The notes under the pieces are model-generated. The model was not told where the DNA came from. It searched no databases and saw only the letters and a list, made by a program, of their open reading frames with translations. A stretch of 64,000 bases of DNA from Neurospora tetraspora. Lineage: Eukaryota; Ascomycota; Sordariomycetes; Sordariales; Sordariaceae. Below, piece by piece: positions 62,536-64,000 of the stretch (position 1 is the first letter of the stretch; every line of letters begins with the position of its first letter). The position numbers and the translations under genes were made by a program. The stretch is from the NCBI RefSeq assembly GCF_033439725.1, contig NW_026944390.1:1426001-1490000 (forward strand), given 5' to 3'.

Positions 62536-64000
<1,465 letters not shown>

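Overview
The window looks like nuclear DNA of a filamentous ascomycete, most likely Neurospora or a close Sordariales relative. The reasons are: about 50% GC; many short introns (about 50-190 nt, mostly GTAAG/GTACG/GTGAG donors and CTAAC-type branch sites close to the acceptor); C-rich third codon positions; a single dispersed 5S rRNA gene with its own upstream TATA box, as in Neurospora; and a set of conserved housekeeping genes. I see no mobile element, virus-like fossil, CRISPR or operon.

Layout. 1-12 kb: 3' part of a membrane RING protein; tRNA-splicing endonuclease subunit Sen34; Elongator subunit Elp4, divergent from RNA polymerase subunit Rpb8; a Nudix hydrolase; Hikeshi/Opi10; a Golgi-type apyrase. 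13-27 kb: exosome subunit Mtr3; a possible unrecognised spliced transcript; the mannan polymerase subunit Anp1; a Gea/GBF1 Arf-GEF with six exons; the CCA-adding enzyme. 27.6-42.7 kb: tRNA-Val(AAC), mismatch-repair protein Pms1, GPI inositol-deacylase Bst1, a 5S rRNA gene, an FAH-family hydrolase and a small conserved alpha/beta protein of unknown function. 42.7-54 kb: about 11 kb almost without recognisable genes, whose only good candidate is a 40-residue cysteine-rich peptide. 54-64 kb: exocyst subunit Exo70, a class III aminotransferase, a 4-kb gap, and replicative helicase subunit Mcm3, cut by the window edge.

Most genes are independent housekeeping genes. Loose themes are the secretory pathway (Gea, Anp1, apyrase, Bst1, Exo70) and tRNA/RNA metabolism (Sen34, Elp4, CCA enzyme, Mtr3, tRNA, 5S). 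Exon structures were worked out by hand from splice consensus, reading phase and protein-family continuity; they are inferences, not transcript data. The items most worth a second look are the cysteine-rich peptide and the long open frame around it, the possible spliced unit at 14.6-15.6 kb, four stop-free introns whose length is a multiple of three, and the diverged 5S gene whose helices appear to be kept.
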